In this document: positions 51,656 to 60,614 of the stretch, piece by piece
Layout of the letters: every line of letters starts with the position of its first letter
Numbering within the stretch: the stretch's first letter is position 1
Translations under genes and position numbers: made by a program
The notes under the pieces: model-generated
What the model saw: the letters and a program-made list of their open reading frames with translations, nothing else
The model's database searches: none
Told to the model about the DNA's origin: nothing
Source: an uncultured Selenomonadales bacterium
Lineage (GTDB): Bacteria > Bacillota > Negativicutes > Selenomonadales > Selenomonadaceae
DNA: 64,000 nucleotides
Reading direction: 5' to 3'
Assembly (NCBI GenBank): GCA_937901445.1
Contig: CALDHY010000021.1
Coordinates: 13,624-77,623 of the forward strand

Positions 51656-52276
51656 ATGAATAAACGTCAACGAAAAAAACTTGAGGCTAAAATGAAATTC
51701 AATCTGCCGAATACGCCGCACTTTACGCCGGTTGAACGCTGGAATTTGTTTCAAACATTTTCGGTTTACATATCGGCGGGCTTGCGAATTTTTTTGGCGT
51801 ATAAACTTTACGGCGTGCCGAATGATTTTTCAAGCAAAGATGAAGAATCTGAAAAATTTGATTCAGACTTTAAGCCGGATAAAACTTTTTACGAAGAACT
51901 AAGCAAGGCGGTTGAAGAAACAGTTGAAGAACAACATACAATACCGCCGTTCAATCGTCATGAAAAAATTTCGCCGGAAATGCAGGCGTGGCGCGCTACA
52001 ATTCAAAAAATGCTGTGGTCATTTGAACAAATAAGGGACGATTTCCCTGACAGTCCTTTTCATAAGTGGCACGAGGAGCAGTTTTATTCACTGCTTGCAA
52101 AAAAAATTCCGCCAATGGAAGTTTCAGAAGAGGCGGACGAATACGGCTTGCATACGGTAAAACTTAACGGCGAAGAAACGCCGCAAGAAATTTGGGACGC
52201 CGACAAAATTTACTACGAAAAAATTCAGGAAGGTTTAAATTTGTTCGCAAAATATTTTTGTAATTTATGGGATTGA
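51656..52276 (+). CDS. Hypothetical accessory protein
   Basis: 206 aa, soluble, acidic, Trp/Phe/Glu-rich, with a basic N terminus (NKRQRKKLEAKMK). No family recognised. GGAGG precedes the ATG; a TGCTAAAAT extended -10 lies at 51625-51633. First of three closely spaced genes that may have been acquired together. Confidence 0.55.
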   Translation: MNKRQRKKLEAKMKFNLPNTPHFTPVERWNLFQTFSVYISAGLRIFLAYKLYGVPNDFSSKDEESEKFDSDFKPDKTFYEELSKAVEETVEEQHTIPPFNRHEKISPEMQAWRATIQKMLWSFEQIRDDFPDSPFHKWHEEQFYSLLAKKIPPMEVSEEADEYGLHTVKLNGEETPQEIWDADKIYYEKIQEGLNLFAKYFCNLWD

Positions 52277-52280
52277 TACA

Positions 52281-52712
52281 ATGACAAATGAAGAATTAAA
52301 CGCGGCAATTTCTGAAATAATTTTGCCGCAAGTTAAGCCGCGCCGCAAAGGCAATTCTTACTTCAGAAAACAATATGAAAAACACCGCTTGAAAAAATTT
52401 CTGCCGCCTAAAAAGTTTTGGGAAATTTATAATACCACGCCGCACATTTCAAATTTTCTTCATTACGCGGGATATTTTTTACTTTACCTTGACAATCATT
52501 TGAGTTGCTCCAAAATTGGCAACCCTAATTTGGGAATTTGTTACAATTTGCTGACCGGCAGAAAAAAATTGCTTGAGTACTGCACGCCGCGCCGTTGGGT
52601 TAAATTTCAACGTCATATGAAAAAATTTAAACGCAGAAGTTCGCGCAGATTTAAAGGCGAAATTTCCAACGGCTCGAAATATAAAAGACTGCCGCTTAGT
52701 ATGAATTATTGA
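52281..52712 (+). CDS. Hypothetical basic protein
   Basis: 143 aa, very basic, with a C-terminal Lys/Arg-rich segment (RHMKKFKRRSSRRFKG) that could bind nucleic acid. It has no recognised family. It begins 4 bp after the preceding stop. Contains several Cys, but not in a pattern I can name. Confidence 0.5.
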   Translation: MTNEELNAAISEIILPQVKPRRKGNSYFRKQYEKHRLKKFLPPKKFWEIYNTTPHISNFLHYAGYFLLYLDNHLSCSKIGNPNLGICYNLLTGRKKLLEYCTPRRWVKFQRHMKKFKRRSSRRFKGEISNGSKYKRLPLSMNY

Positions 52713-52726
52713 AAGGAAAATTGAAA

Positions 52727-53482
52727 GTGATTTACGTTATACCGGATACACATTTGGGACACGAAAATATAAAAAAATATTGCAACCGCCCGGATAATTT
52801 TGAACAACTAATCGAAACAAATTGGAACTCGACAATTACCGCAAAAGATACAGTGATACATTTGGGCGATATTTCTTTTAATGAAAATTGGATTGAACGG
52901 CTTGGAAGTTGGAGCGGCAGAAAAATTTTGGTGCGCGGCAACCACGATAAAAAGCCGCAAGACTTTTACTTGAATTGCGGCTTTACGGCGGTTGTTGAAG
53001 AATTGGTAATTGACTTCGACAACGTGATAATTCTGTTTTCGCACCGCCCGCGCTTCGGGCACGGCTACGATATAAATTTTCACGGACACCAACATAATTT
53101 GGCAGTTTATGACAGTAAAAGATTATATCTGCCGCTTTCATTGGAGCATATGGGATACAAGCCGCTTGCACTCGATGAAAATTTTATTGGCGGCTTGAAA
53201 AAATTTATTATTCAAAACAAGCAACCGACGCTAAACGAAATTATGAATCTTGGACAAAACGCCATCGGTAAACCTGCAGCCAAAGATTTTTATGACGGCT
53301 TCGGCAAGGAAATTTTTAATCAATCGAAGGCGCGGCTTGAAGATTGTTACAAGATTTTAGAAAATACTCCCTACAATTCGGCGCAATTTAAATTTCGGTT
53401 GTGGCGCAATGCTATTCGTTACATTGAAGGTAAAATCAACCGCCAAGAGTTTTTGAACATCATAAAAAAATTTCTGCAATAA
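52727..53482 (+). CDS. Phage-type metallophosphoesterase
   Basis: A 251-aa calcineurin-like phosphoesterase. Metal motifs: PDTHLGHENI, LGDISF, RGNHDKK, FSHRP and HGHQHN. A C-terminal extension (about 160-251) is specific to this protein. I chose GTG at 52727, well spaced from AAAGGA. Proteins with this N-terminal form are frequent in phages and mobile DNA. Substrate unknown. Confidence 0.8.
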   Translation: MIYVIPDTHLGHENIKKYCNRPDNFEQLIETNWNSTITAKDTVIHLGDISFNENWIERLGSWSGRKILVRGNHDKKPQDFYLNCGFTAVVEELVIDFDNVIILFSHRPRFGHGYDINFHGHQHNLAVYDSKRLYLPLSLEHMGYKPLALDENFIGGLKKFIIQNKQPTLNEIMNLGQNAIGKPAAKDFYDGFGKEIFNQSKARLEDCYKILENTPYNSAQFKFRLWRNAIRYIEGKINRQEFLNIIKKFLQ

Positions 53483-53487
53483 AAAAG

Positions 53488-53519
53488 TCCCCGCGTCATT
53501 TTAACGCAGGGATTTTTTT
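53488..53519. terminator. Terminator between convergent genes
   Basis: TCCCCGCGT / AACGCAGGGA stem with A- and T-runs on either side, between the phosphoesterase and dacF. Confidence 0.75.
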
Positions 53520-53538
53520 GTAATTGGCGGCTTGTCAA

Positions 53539-54702
53539 TCAAGCCAATAACAGTAAAAAATTTTCAGCCACCGAAATAAACGGCTCGGAAAGTGAAACAA
53601 TCTTTGACGCAAAACTAAAACCGCTCTCAACGTCTTCCTTTGCCACGAACGGCACGCTTGCAACAACTCTGCCGTTATATTTTAATTTTGCCTTGCCTAC
53701 AATATCGCCCGCCTTAACATCAGCATCAATGACTTTCGGTAAATCGTATTCGACAGTTAAATTTTGGCGGTATTCATCGCGCAAAAGCGGGTAATTTAAA
53801 TCGTCTTGCAAGCCGACGGCGATTGAACCTTTTGTACCGTTACGCACAAAAACTTTTTTTTCAACTTGTTCTTTGTCAACGCCGTAAATCGAGGTTACGC
53901 GGTCGAAGCCGTAATTTAACAAAGTTTCAGCGTCTTTAAAGCGCGTGTCTGTATCGGGCGCGTGCATAACTATTGCAATTAATTCAATATCGCCGCGTTT
54001 AGCTGACGCCGCCAAACAACCGCCCGCCGCGCGCGTCCAGCCGGTTTTTAAGCCCGTCATTCCTTTGTACGTTGCCAAAAGTTTATTGGTATTTTCAACT
54101 CTTACCGTGACGTTGGAAGGTTCCAGCCAATGAATCGTTTCACGTTGTGTCGATACAATATCTCTAAAATCCCAATTTTCTAAACAGTACATAGAAATTT
54201 TCGCCATATCCCGCGCCGTCGAATAGTGATTGTCATTCGGTAAGCCGTTAGGATTTTCAAAGTGCGTATGTTCACAGCCAATTTCTCGCGCCTTGTCATT
54301 CATCAGCTTAGAAAAACTTGCAACATTGCCGGAAACTGCCTCCGCAATGGCAACCGCGCCGCCGTTATCTGAAACCAACATCATACCGCGCAAAAGTTCA
54401 CTTGCCGAAATTACGTCGTTTTCTTGTAACTGTAAATCTGAATCTTCAGTGTAAGCGGCGTTTTGCGAAATTCTTATTCTGTCGTCCGGCACAAGATATT
54501 CAAGCCCCAAAATACAAGTCATCATTTTTGTCATACTTGCAGGCGGGCGTACAACGTCTGCATTTTTTTCATAAATGACGCGCCCCGTTGTCGCCTCAAT
54601 CAAAATTACCGAATCCGCCTCCAGTTTTAAATCTTTTTCCGCCGCGTGTACTGACGTACAAATTAATAATGAAAAAATAATTGCCGTAAAAATTCTGTAC
54701 AT
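53539..54702 (-). CDS. dacF: D-alanyl-D-alanine carboxypeptidase
   Basis: A 387-aa penicillin-binding protein with signal peptide (about 1-20). Active-site motifs SMTK (Ser56, Lys59), SDN and KTG are all present, and a C-terminal beta domain follows. It trims peptidoglycan stem peptides. ATG at 54702 is best spaced from AAAGGAG; a GTG at 54711 is in frame. Confidence 0.91.
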   Translation of the reverse strand: MYRIFTAIIFSLLICTSVHAAEKDLKLEADSVILIEATTGRVIYEKNADVVRPPASMTKMMTCILGLEYLVPDDRIRISQNAAYTEDSDLQLQENDVISASELLRGMMLVSDNGGAVAIAEAVSGNVASFSKLMNDKAREIGCEHTHFENPNGLPNDNHYSTARDMAKISMYCLENWDFRDIVSTQRETIHWLEPSNVTVRVENTNKLLATYKGMTGLKTGWTRAAGGCLAASAKRGDIELIAIVMHAPDTDTRFKDAETLLNYGFDRVTSIYGVDKEQVEKKVFVRNGTKGSIAVGLQDDLNYPLLRDEYRQNLTVEYDLPKVIDADVKAGDIVGKAKLKYNGRVVASVPFVAKEDVESGFSFASKIVSLSEPFISVAENFLLLLA

Positions 54703-54723
54703 CGCCCTCACTCCTTTTAATGA

Positions 54724-54752
54724 ATTTTAGCTGAATTTTATCTGAACGTCAA
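54724..54752 (-). promoter_or_regulatory. dacF promoter
   Basis: On the minus strand: TTGACG, 17-bp spacer, TAAAAT. Nearly back to back with the yitT promoter. Confidence 0.65.
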
Positions 54753-54754
54753 CA

Positions 54755-54783
54755 TTGAAATTAGCGTCAACGTGAATTATAAT
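54755..54783 (+). promoter_or_regulatory. yitT promoter
   Basis: TTGAAA (54755-54760), 17-bp spacer, TATAAT (54778-54783). Confidence 0.7.
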
Positions 54784-54811
54784 AAAAAAAATTTTTGGAG
54801 GATTGATATTT

Positions 54812-55717
54812 TTGGCAAATGAAAATTCCAACAATGACACTACAAAACACGCCGTCCATATGAAACACGGGCGGCAAATTAAAAATTATATTTTGCAATG
54901 GTTGCAACTTTTAATTGGCGCAATAATTGCTTCTATAGGGCTTGAACTTTTTCTGATACCGAATCAAGTTATAGATGGCGGCGTTGTCGGCTTGTCGATT
55001 ATGGGACATTTTATGGTTGACGGCGTGCCTTTCGGCGTTTTTCTTGTAGTTTTGAACATTCCGTTTTTGTACATTGGCTACAAACACATTGGAAAAAATT
55101 TCGCCGTGTCAACGGTTATTGCGGTTATAATGTTGAGTTTTTGTTCCGAAGTTGCGGCGGAATTTCCAAAAGTTACAAACGACCCGTTTTTGGCGGCGAT
55201 ATTCGGCGGGATAATCGACGGTATAGGCGTTGGAATAATTATGCGCGCGGGCGGCTCGTTGGACGGTACAGAAATTGTGGCGATTATTGCTGATAAACAT
55301 TCGCCCTTTTCGGTCGGCGAAGTTGTAATGTTTATCAATCTTTTTATTTTGAGCGGCGCGGGTTTACTTTTCGGCTGGGATAAGGCTATGTATTCGCTTG
55401 TTGCATATTTTGTAATTGCCAAAATGATTGACGTTGTAACAAAAGGCTTTGATGAAACATACGCGGTTATGATTGTTACGAAAGATCCAATAGAAGTTAC
55501 GGACGAATTGAACGCGCAACTTGGACGCGGCGTCACAATTTTACACGGGCAGGGCGGCTATACAAAATTGCCGAAAGAAATTTTATATTGCGTCGTCAAT
55601 CGCCTTGAGGTTACGAAAGTTAAAGAAATTGTTTTGTCAATGGACGAAAACGCCTTTGTTACAATTAATTCTGTCTATGATATTGTCGGCGGGCGTTTCA
55701 AAACTAAATCTCACTAA
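54812..55717 (+). CDS. YitT family membrane protein
   Basis: 301 aa with five to six helices followed by a C-terminal DUF2179 domain (about 215-297). PNQVIDGGVVGLSI and GGSLDGTEI are family hallmarks. Function unknown in general. TTG at 54812 is properly spaced from GGAGG. Confidence 0.85.
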   Translation: MANENSNNDTTKHAVHMKHGRQIKNYILQWLQLLIGAIIASIGLELFLIPNQVIDGGVVGLSIMGHFMVDGVPFGVFLVVLNIPFLYIGYKHIGKNFAVSTVIAVIMLSFCSEVAAEFPKVTNDPFLAAIFGGIIDGIGVGIIMRAGGSLDGTEIVAIIADKHSPFSVGEVVMFINLFILSGAGLLFGWDKAMYSLVAYFVIAKMIDVVTKGFDETYAVMIVTKDPIEVTDELNAQLGRGVTILHGQGGYTKLPKEILYCVVNRLEVTKVKEIVLSMDENAFVTINSVYDIVGGRFKTKSH

Positions 55718-55728
55718 TAAAAAAAATC

Positions 55729-55757
55729 TTGAAACTCAAAATGAATAGTGCTATACT
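55729..55757 (+). promoter_or_regulatory. ilvC promoter
   Basis: TTGAAA (55729-55734), 17-bp spacer, TATACT (55752-55757), with an extended TGC before the -10. No T-box is seen in the short leader. Confidence 0.65.
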
Positions 55758-55793
55758 TTTTTACATTCTATGAATAGAAAGAGGTAATTTATT

Positions 55794-56810
55794 TTGGCAA
55801 AAACTTATTATGACCAAGATGTAAATTGGGAAGTTATGAACGGTAAAACCGTTGCAATTATCGGCTACGGTTCACAAGGGCACGCGCACGCTTTAAATCT
55901 TAAAGAAAGTGGCGTCAACGTCATTGTTGGACTTTACGAAGGCTCCAAGTCTAAAGCCGTTGCCGAAAGTCAAGGCTTGAAAGTTATGAATGTTGCAGAC
56001 GCCGTTAAAGCCGCTGATATTGTTATGATTTTAATCCCTGACGAAAAACAGGCTGACGTTTACAAAAATGAAATTGCGCCTAATCTGAAAGACGGCGCGG
56101 CTCTTGCGTTTGCACACGGCTTTAATATTCATTTCAAACAAATTCAACCTTCCAAAAATGTTGACGTGTTTATGGTTGCGCCGAAAGGTCCCGGTCATTT
56201 GGTACGCCGTACATTTGTTGAAGGCGGCGGCGTTCCCGACGTTTTCGCAGTCGAACAAGATGCAACCGGCAAATGTTTTGATATTGCCCTTGCTTATGCT
56301 CGCGGTATTGGCGGCACTCGCGCAGGCGTCATTCAAACAACTTTCAAAGAAGAAACTGAAACTGATTTATTCGGCGAACAGTGCGTACTTTGCGGCGGCG
56401 TAACTCATTTAATTCAACAAGGATTTGAAACTTTGGTTGCCGCCGGTTACCAGCCCGAAATTGCTTACTTTGAAACTTTCCACGAAATGAAATTAATCGT
56501 CGATTTAATGTATGAAGGCGGAATGGCGAAAATGCGTAAATCCATTAGCGATACTGCAGAATACGGCGATTATACAACCGGTCCGAAAATCATTACCCCT
56601 GAAGTTCGTAAAGCTATGGAAAAAGCACTTGAAGAAATTCAAGACGGTACATTTGCGCGTAATTGGTTAGTCGAAAACCGCGCCGCCGGTCGTGCTAATT
56701 TCCTTGCACAACGCAGAATCCACGCTGAACATCAAATCGAACAAGTCGGCGCAAAACTTCGCGGTATGATGAGTTGGCTCAAAGATAAAGGCGATTTGTC
56801 TAAAGATTAA
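55794..56810 (+). CDS. ilvC: Ketol-acid reductoisomerase
   Basis: A 338-aa class I enzyme of valine/isoleucine synthesis. Rossmann [14 protein letters not shown], then PKGPGH and the Mg-binding GEQCVLCGG and FETFHEMK segments. TTG start after GAGG. No other ilv gene is nearby. The stop TAA begins a heptamer repeat. Confidence 0.93.
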   Translation: MAKTYYDQDVNWEVMNGKTVAIIGYGSQGHAHALNLKESGVNVIVGLYEGSKSKAVAESQGLKVMNVADAVKAADIVMILIPDEKQADVYKNEIAPNLKDGAALAFAHGFNIHFKQIQPSKNVDVFMVAPKGPGHLVRRTFVEGGGVPDVFAVEQDATGKCFDIALAYARGIGGTRAGVIQTTFKEETETDLFGEQCVLCGGVTHLIQQGFETLVAAGYQPEIAYFETFHEMKLIVDLMYEGGMAKMRKSISDTAEYGDYTTGPKIITPEVRKAMEKALEEIQDGTFARNWLVENRAAGRANFLAQRRIHAEHQIEQVGAKLRGMMSWLKDKGDLSKD

Positions 56811-56868
56811 GGGCTAGGGGCTAAGGGCTAGGGTTTAAGGAAAATTTTCTTAATCCTTAGTCCTTTTT
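56808..56868 (+). repeat. Stop-anchored heptamer hairpin (family A, copy 9), G4-like, with T-run
   Basis: TAAGGGC, TAGGGGC, TAAGGGC, TAGGGTT, TAAGG, then an AAAATTTT turn and CTTAATCCTTAGTCC followed by TTTTTT. Four G-runs with loops of 3, 4 and 3 nt (56811-56833) match a G-quadruplex pattern. The T-run makes this copy look like an ilvC terminator. Confidence 0.88.
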
Positions 56869-56885
56869 TGTTTGGAGGAATTATT

Positions 56886-57707
56886 TTGTACAAGAAACTT
56901 GAAAACTTGAAAAAAAATCTGCGCGAGTTGGGAAGCGTGGCGGTTGCATTTTCCGGCGGCGTCGATTCAACATTTTTATTAAAAATTGCAAAGGAAGTTT
57001 TGGGCGATAAAGTTATTGCCGTAACTGCAACTTCAGAATTTTTTCCTGCGCGTGAAACTAAAGAGGCAGTAGAATTTTGCCGCGCCGAAAATATCAAACA
57101 AATTTCTTTTACCGAAAATATTTTAAGCGTCGAAAATATCAGCCAAAATCCCGAAAACCGCTGCTACATTTGCAAAAAAACTTTGTTCAAAAAAATTTTG
57201 GAAATTGCCGCCGAAAATAAAATTTCCTACGTTGCAGAGGGTTCAAATATGGATGATAACGGCGATTATCGACCGGGTATGCAAGCTATCGCCGAATTGA
57301 AAATAAAAAGTCCCCTGCGCGATGCTGAACTTTATAAAAGTGAAATTCGTCAACTTTCAAAAGAATTAAATTTAAAAACTTTTGACAAGCCGTCATTTGC
57401 TTGCCTTGCGTCGCGTTTTGTCTACGGCGAAAATATTTCAGTCGAAAAATTAAAAATGGTTGACGCCGCCGAACAATTTTTGCTTGATAAAAAATTTAAA
57501 CAGTTCAGGGTACGAATACACGGCGAAATAGCACGAATTGAAATTCTGCCCGCCGAATTTGAGAAACTTTTGAATCTGCGCGATGAAGTTGTAAGCAAAT
57601 TAAAAAGTTACGGCTTTAAATATGTGACGCTGGATTTGCAGGGTTATCGTACCGGCAGCATGAATGAAACTTTGAAACAAGTTTACAATGCTTGCCAAAA
57701 ATATTAA
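56886..57707 (+). CDS. larE: ATP-dependent sacrificial sulfur transferase LarE
   Basis: A 273-aa PP-loop enzyme (SGGVDS at 23-28). It supplies sulfur for the nickel-pincer cofactor of lactate racemase, sacrificing a Cys; FACLASRF near 173 carries that residue. NRCYICKKTLF is also typical. larB and larC are not in the window. TTG start after GGAGG. Confidence 0.87.
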   Translation: MYKKLENLKKNLRELGSVAVAFSGGVDSTFLLKIAKEVLGDKVIAVTATSEFFPARETKEAVEFCRAENIKQISFTENILSVENISQNPENRCYICKKTLFKKILEIAAENKISYVAEGSNMDDNGDYRPGMQAIAELKIKSPLRDAELYKSEIRQLSKELNLKTFDKPSFACLASRFVYGENISVEKLKMVDAAEQFLLDKKFKQFRVRIHGEIARIEILPAEFEKLLNLRDEVVSKLKSYGFKYVTLDLQGYRTGSMNETLKQVYNACQKY

Positions 57708-57720
57708 GCTGCTTTATAAT
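57692..57720 (+). promoter_or_regulatory. secDF promoter
   Basis: TTGCCA (57692-57697), 17-bp spacer, TATAAT (57715-57720), overlapping the end of larE. Confidence 0.65.
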
Positions 57721-57781
57721 TTTGAATACTTTACAATAATTAAAACGGTGTTCAAAAATTTTTGGAAGGGGAAATATTTTT

Positions 57782-59026
57782 GTGAGGAAAGATGTTTTAG
57801 CCAAATTGCTTGCTTGCTTGGCGGTAATTGTGGCTTTATTTGTAATTTTCGTGCGCCCGCTTGCTGAATCAATTCGGCAGGGCTTAGACTTGCAGGGCGG
57901 TACACACGTTGTACTTGAGGCTGAAGATACTGATATTGCAAAAGTTGACGATGACGCAATGCAGCGCGTTGTTTCGATTATGGAACGGCGCGTTAATGAA
58001 CTCGGCTTGACTGAACCAATAGTTCAACGTGAAGGCGAACGCCGCGTAATTATTGAACTTGCCGGAATTAAAGACCCTGACGCCGCTATTCAAACTATCG
58101 GCAAAACTGCTATGCTTGAATTCAAAGACGAAGAGGGCAACACGCTTTTAACCGGTACTGATTTAAAAGACGCGCAAGCCGCAATGAATCAGCAAAATAA
58201 TCAATCTGTTGTACACCTTGAATTTTCTGACGAAGGCGCGAAAAAATTTGCAGATGCTACACTTGCAAACGTCGGCAGACAAATTGCAATTCTGCTTGAT
58301 GGTGAAGTTTTGACAGATCCCGTTGTACGTGAACCAATTTTCGGCGGTCGCGCAGAAATCAGCGGGCAACGTGATTTGGAAGAGGCACAGCGTTTAGCGG
58401 TTTTACTGCGCAGCGGCGCACTTCCTGTTAAAGTCAATATCATTGAAACGCGCACGGTTGGACCTTCACTCGGGCAAGATTCAAAAGATAAATCTGTTTT
58501 TGCGTTTGTAGTTGGAATTGCGGCAGTTTTACTTTTTATGTTGCTGTTTTACCGCGCTTGCGGCTTTATCGCTGACGTTTCACTTATGGCGTACACGTTA
58601 CTTTTGCTTGCGATTTTAAAAGCACTTGACGCCACATTGACTTTGCCGGGCGTTGCAGGAATTATTTTATCAATAGGTATGGCGGTTGATGCCAACGTTT
58701 TAATTTTTGAACATTTCAAGGAAGAATTCAGACTCGGCAAAGGTATTCGGCTTGCGATGGACGCGGGATTTAAGCGCGCCTTCACAACAATTTTTGACTC
58801 CAACATTACAACAATAATTGCGGCGTTTGTACTTTTTATGTTCGGTACGGGCAACATTCGCGGCTTTGCAATTACTTTGGGATTGGGCGTTTTGCTGTCA
58901 ATGTTTACGGCGATAACTTTAACTCAATACATGCTGAAACTTTTAGTCAACGCAAAACTTTTTGAAAATCCGAGCATTTACGCCGCTGACGGCTTTATGC
59001 TTTTCGATCCGAAGGAGGCAAAATAA
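57782..59026 (+). CDS. secD: Protein translocase subunit SecD
   Basis: 414 aa. QGLDLQGGTHVVLE is the D1 motif; the P1 periplasmic domain and a C-terminal block of five helices follow. Works with SecF to aid export using the proton gradient. GTG start after GGAAGGGG. Its stop is directly next to the secF ATG. Confidence 0.92.
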   Translation: MRKDVLAKLLACLAVIVALFVIFVRPLAESIRQGLDLQGGTHVVLEAEDTDIAKVDDDAMQRVVSIMERRVNELGLTEPIVQREGERRVIIELAGIKDPDAAIQTIGKTAMLEFKDEEGNTLLTGTDLKDAQAAMNQQNNQSVVHLEFSDEGAKKFADATLANVGRQIAILLDGEVLTDPVVREPIFGGRAEISGQRDLEEAQRLAVLLRSGALPVKVNIIETRTVGPSLGQDSKDKSVFAFVVGIAAVLLFMLLFYRACGFIADVSLMAYTLLLLAILKALDATLTLPGVAGIILSIGMAVDANVLIFEHFKEEFRLGKGIRLAMDAGFKRAFTTIFDSNITTIIAAFVLFMFGTGNIRGFAITLGLGVLLSMFTAITLTQYMLKLLVNAKLFENPSIYAADGFMLFDPKEAK

Positions 59027-59908
59027 ATGCCCAAGTTTGACATTGCGGGACGCGCCAAAATTTGGTTTATGATTTCGTTGCTGATAATAATACCGGGATT
59101 AATTTCAATGGTGGTACGCGGCTTTAATTTTGGAATTGACTTTACCGGCGGTACGATTATTGATTTAAAATTTGAACAACCGGTAGAAATTTCGACAGTT
59201 CGTGATAGTTTACGCCCGTTCGGCTTAGACAACGCCACAATTCAACTTTCAGGCGAAAGTTCGGACGTTGCCGCGTCAACAAATGTAATGATTCGCACGG
59301 TTGATATTGGAGAAAATCAGCGAAAAGAAATTATGGCAGGGATAAAATCAAACGTCGGAAATTATGAAGTCCTGCGCGAGGAAAAAGTTGGAGCGACGAT
59401 TGGCGGCGAATTGATTTTTAACGCGGTAATGGCGTTGGTAATTTCGTGGATTCTGATAATTTTGTACATTGCCTACAGATTTGAATTTAAATTCGGTATT
59501 TCGGCGGTAATTGCGTTGATTCACGATATTTTGATTGTGCTGGCGATTTTCTCGTTTACGCAGAAACAGGTTGACTCGTCATTTGTTGCCGCGCTTTTAA
59601 CGATTGTAGGTTATTCTATTAACGATACGATTGTTATTTTTGACAGAATCAGGGAAAATTTAAAATTGCACTTCAGGCGCGGCTCCAATTTGGCTGACAT
59701 TGTCAATCGCTCGGTTTATCAAACTTTGACGCGCTCCTTTTACACGGTTTTTACTTGCTTGTTTACGACGCTTGCACTGTACTTTTTCGGCGGCGATACG
59801 ACCAAAGATTTTGCTTTTGCCTTGACGATTGGTTTTATCAGCGGCTGCTATTCTTCGATTTTCATTGCGGGTCCATTGTGGTTGACGCTTAGAAATTGGA
59901 AAAAGTAA
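59027..59908 (+). CDS. secF: Protein translocase subunit SecF
   Basis: 293 aa with six helices and the FGIDFTGGT signature. AAGGAGG inside the secD end serves as its ribosome binding site. Separate secD and secF genes, not a fusion. Confidence 0.92.
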   Translation: MPKFDIAGRAKIWFMISLLIIIPGLISMVVRGFNFGIDFTGGTIIDLKFEQPVEISTVRDSLRPFGLDNATIQLSGESSDVAASTNVMIRTVDIGENQRKEIMAGIKSNVGNYEVLREEKVGATIGGELIFNAVMALVISWILIILYIAYRFEFKFGISAVIALIHDILIVLAIFSFTQKQVDSSFVAALLTIVGYSINDTIVIFDRIRENLKLHFRRGSNLADIVNRSVYQTLTRSFYTVFTCLFTTLALYFFGGDTTKDFAFALTIGFISGCYSSIFIAGPLWLTLRNWKK

Positions 59909-59927
59909 TTTTGAAGGAGGAATTTCT

Positions 59928-60614
59928 ATGTTTACCAAAAAATTTTCGCGCAGATTTTTAGCGGCGGCGTTGGCTGTTGGAGCTTTTACATTTACGCCGA
60001 ATTTTTACAACTTAGATTTAATATCGGTTGTACACGCTGAAGAAAATAAAAATGCTTTAGCTGAACAAAAACTTAATGAAGGTATAGCACTTGCCGAAAA
60101 GGAAGACCATGAAGGGGCATTAAAACTTTACAATGAAGCAATTAGACTTAATCCTGATTATTCAGATGCGTACAACAATCGCGGAATAACTTATGCCTTT
60201 TTAGGACAGTATAACAAGTCACTTTCTGATTTAAATAAAGCTATTGAATTAAATCCCAATCGTGCAGAAATTTATGTTAATCGTGCGAGTATTCAATTTG
60301 CCTTGCAAAAAACAGGAAGTGCTTTGGATGACTGCAACAGAGCGATTGAACTTAATCCAAATTTAGCTCCGGCATATTTAGGGCGCGGAATATGTTACCT
60401 TCCTTTGCATGAATTTGACATATTCCGAGACAAAGCACTTGCCGATTTTAACAAAGCTATTGAACTTGAACCAAATTATGCACCGGCATACCAAATGCGC
60501 GGAGAATTTTATAAATTGACTAAACAAAAAGATAAAGCTAAAGTCGATTTTGCAAAGGCAAAACAACTTGGCTATAAAAAAGGAAGTTCACAATGGATAA
60601 AACTTGGCAAATAA
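59928..60614 (+). CDS. Secreted TPR-repeat protein
   Basis: 228 aa with a signal peptide (about 1-37, ending VVHA) and at least five tetratricopeptide repeats (from about 45), with clear repeated AIELNPN and YNNRGITYA signatures. A protein-interaction scaffold, probably periplasmic. It overlaps recJ by 22 bp. Confidence 0.85.
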   Translation: MFTKKFSRRFLAAALAVGAFTFTPNFYNLDLISVVHAEENKNALAEQKLNEGIALAEKEDHEGALKLYNEAIRLNPDYSDAYNNRGITYAFLGQYNKSLSDLNKAIELNPNRAEIYVNRASIQFALQKTGSALDDCNRAIELNPNLAPAYLGRGICYLPLHEFDIFRDKALADFNKAIELEPNYAPAYQMRGEFYKLTKQKDKAKVDFAKAKQLGYKKGSSQWIKLGK

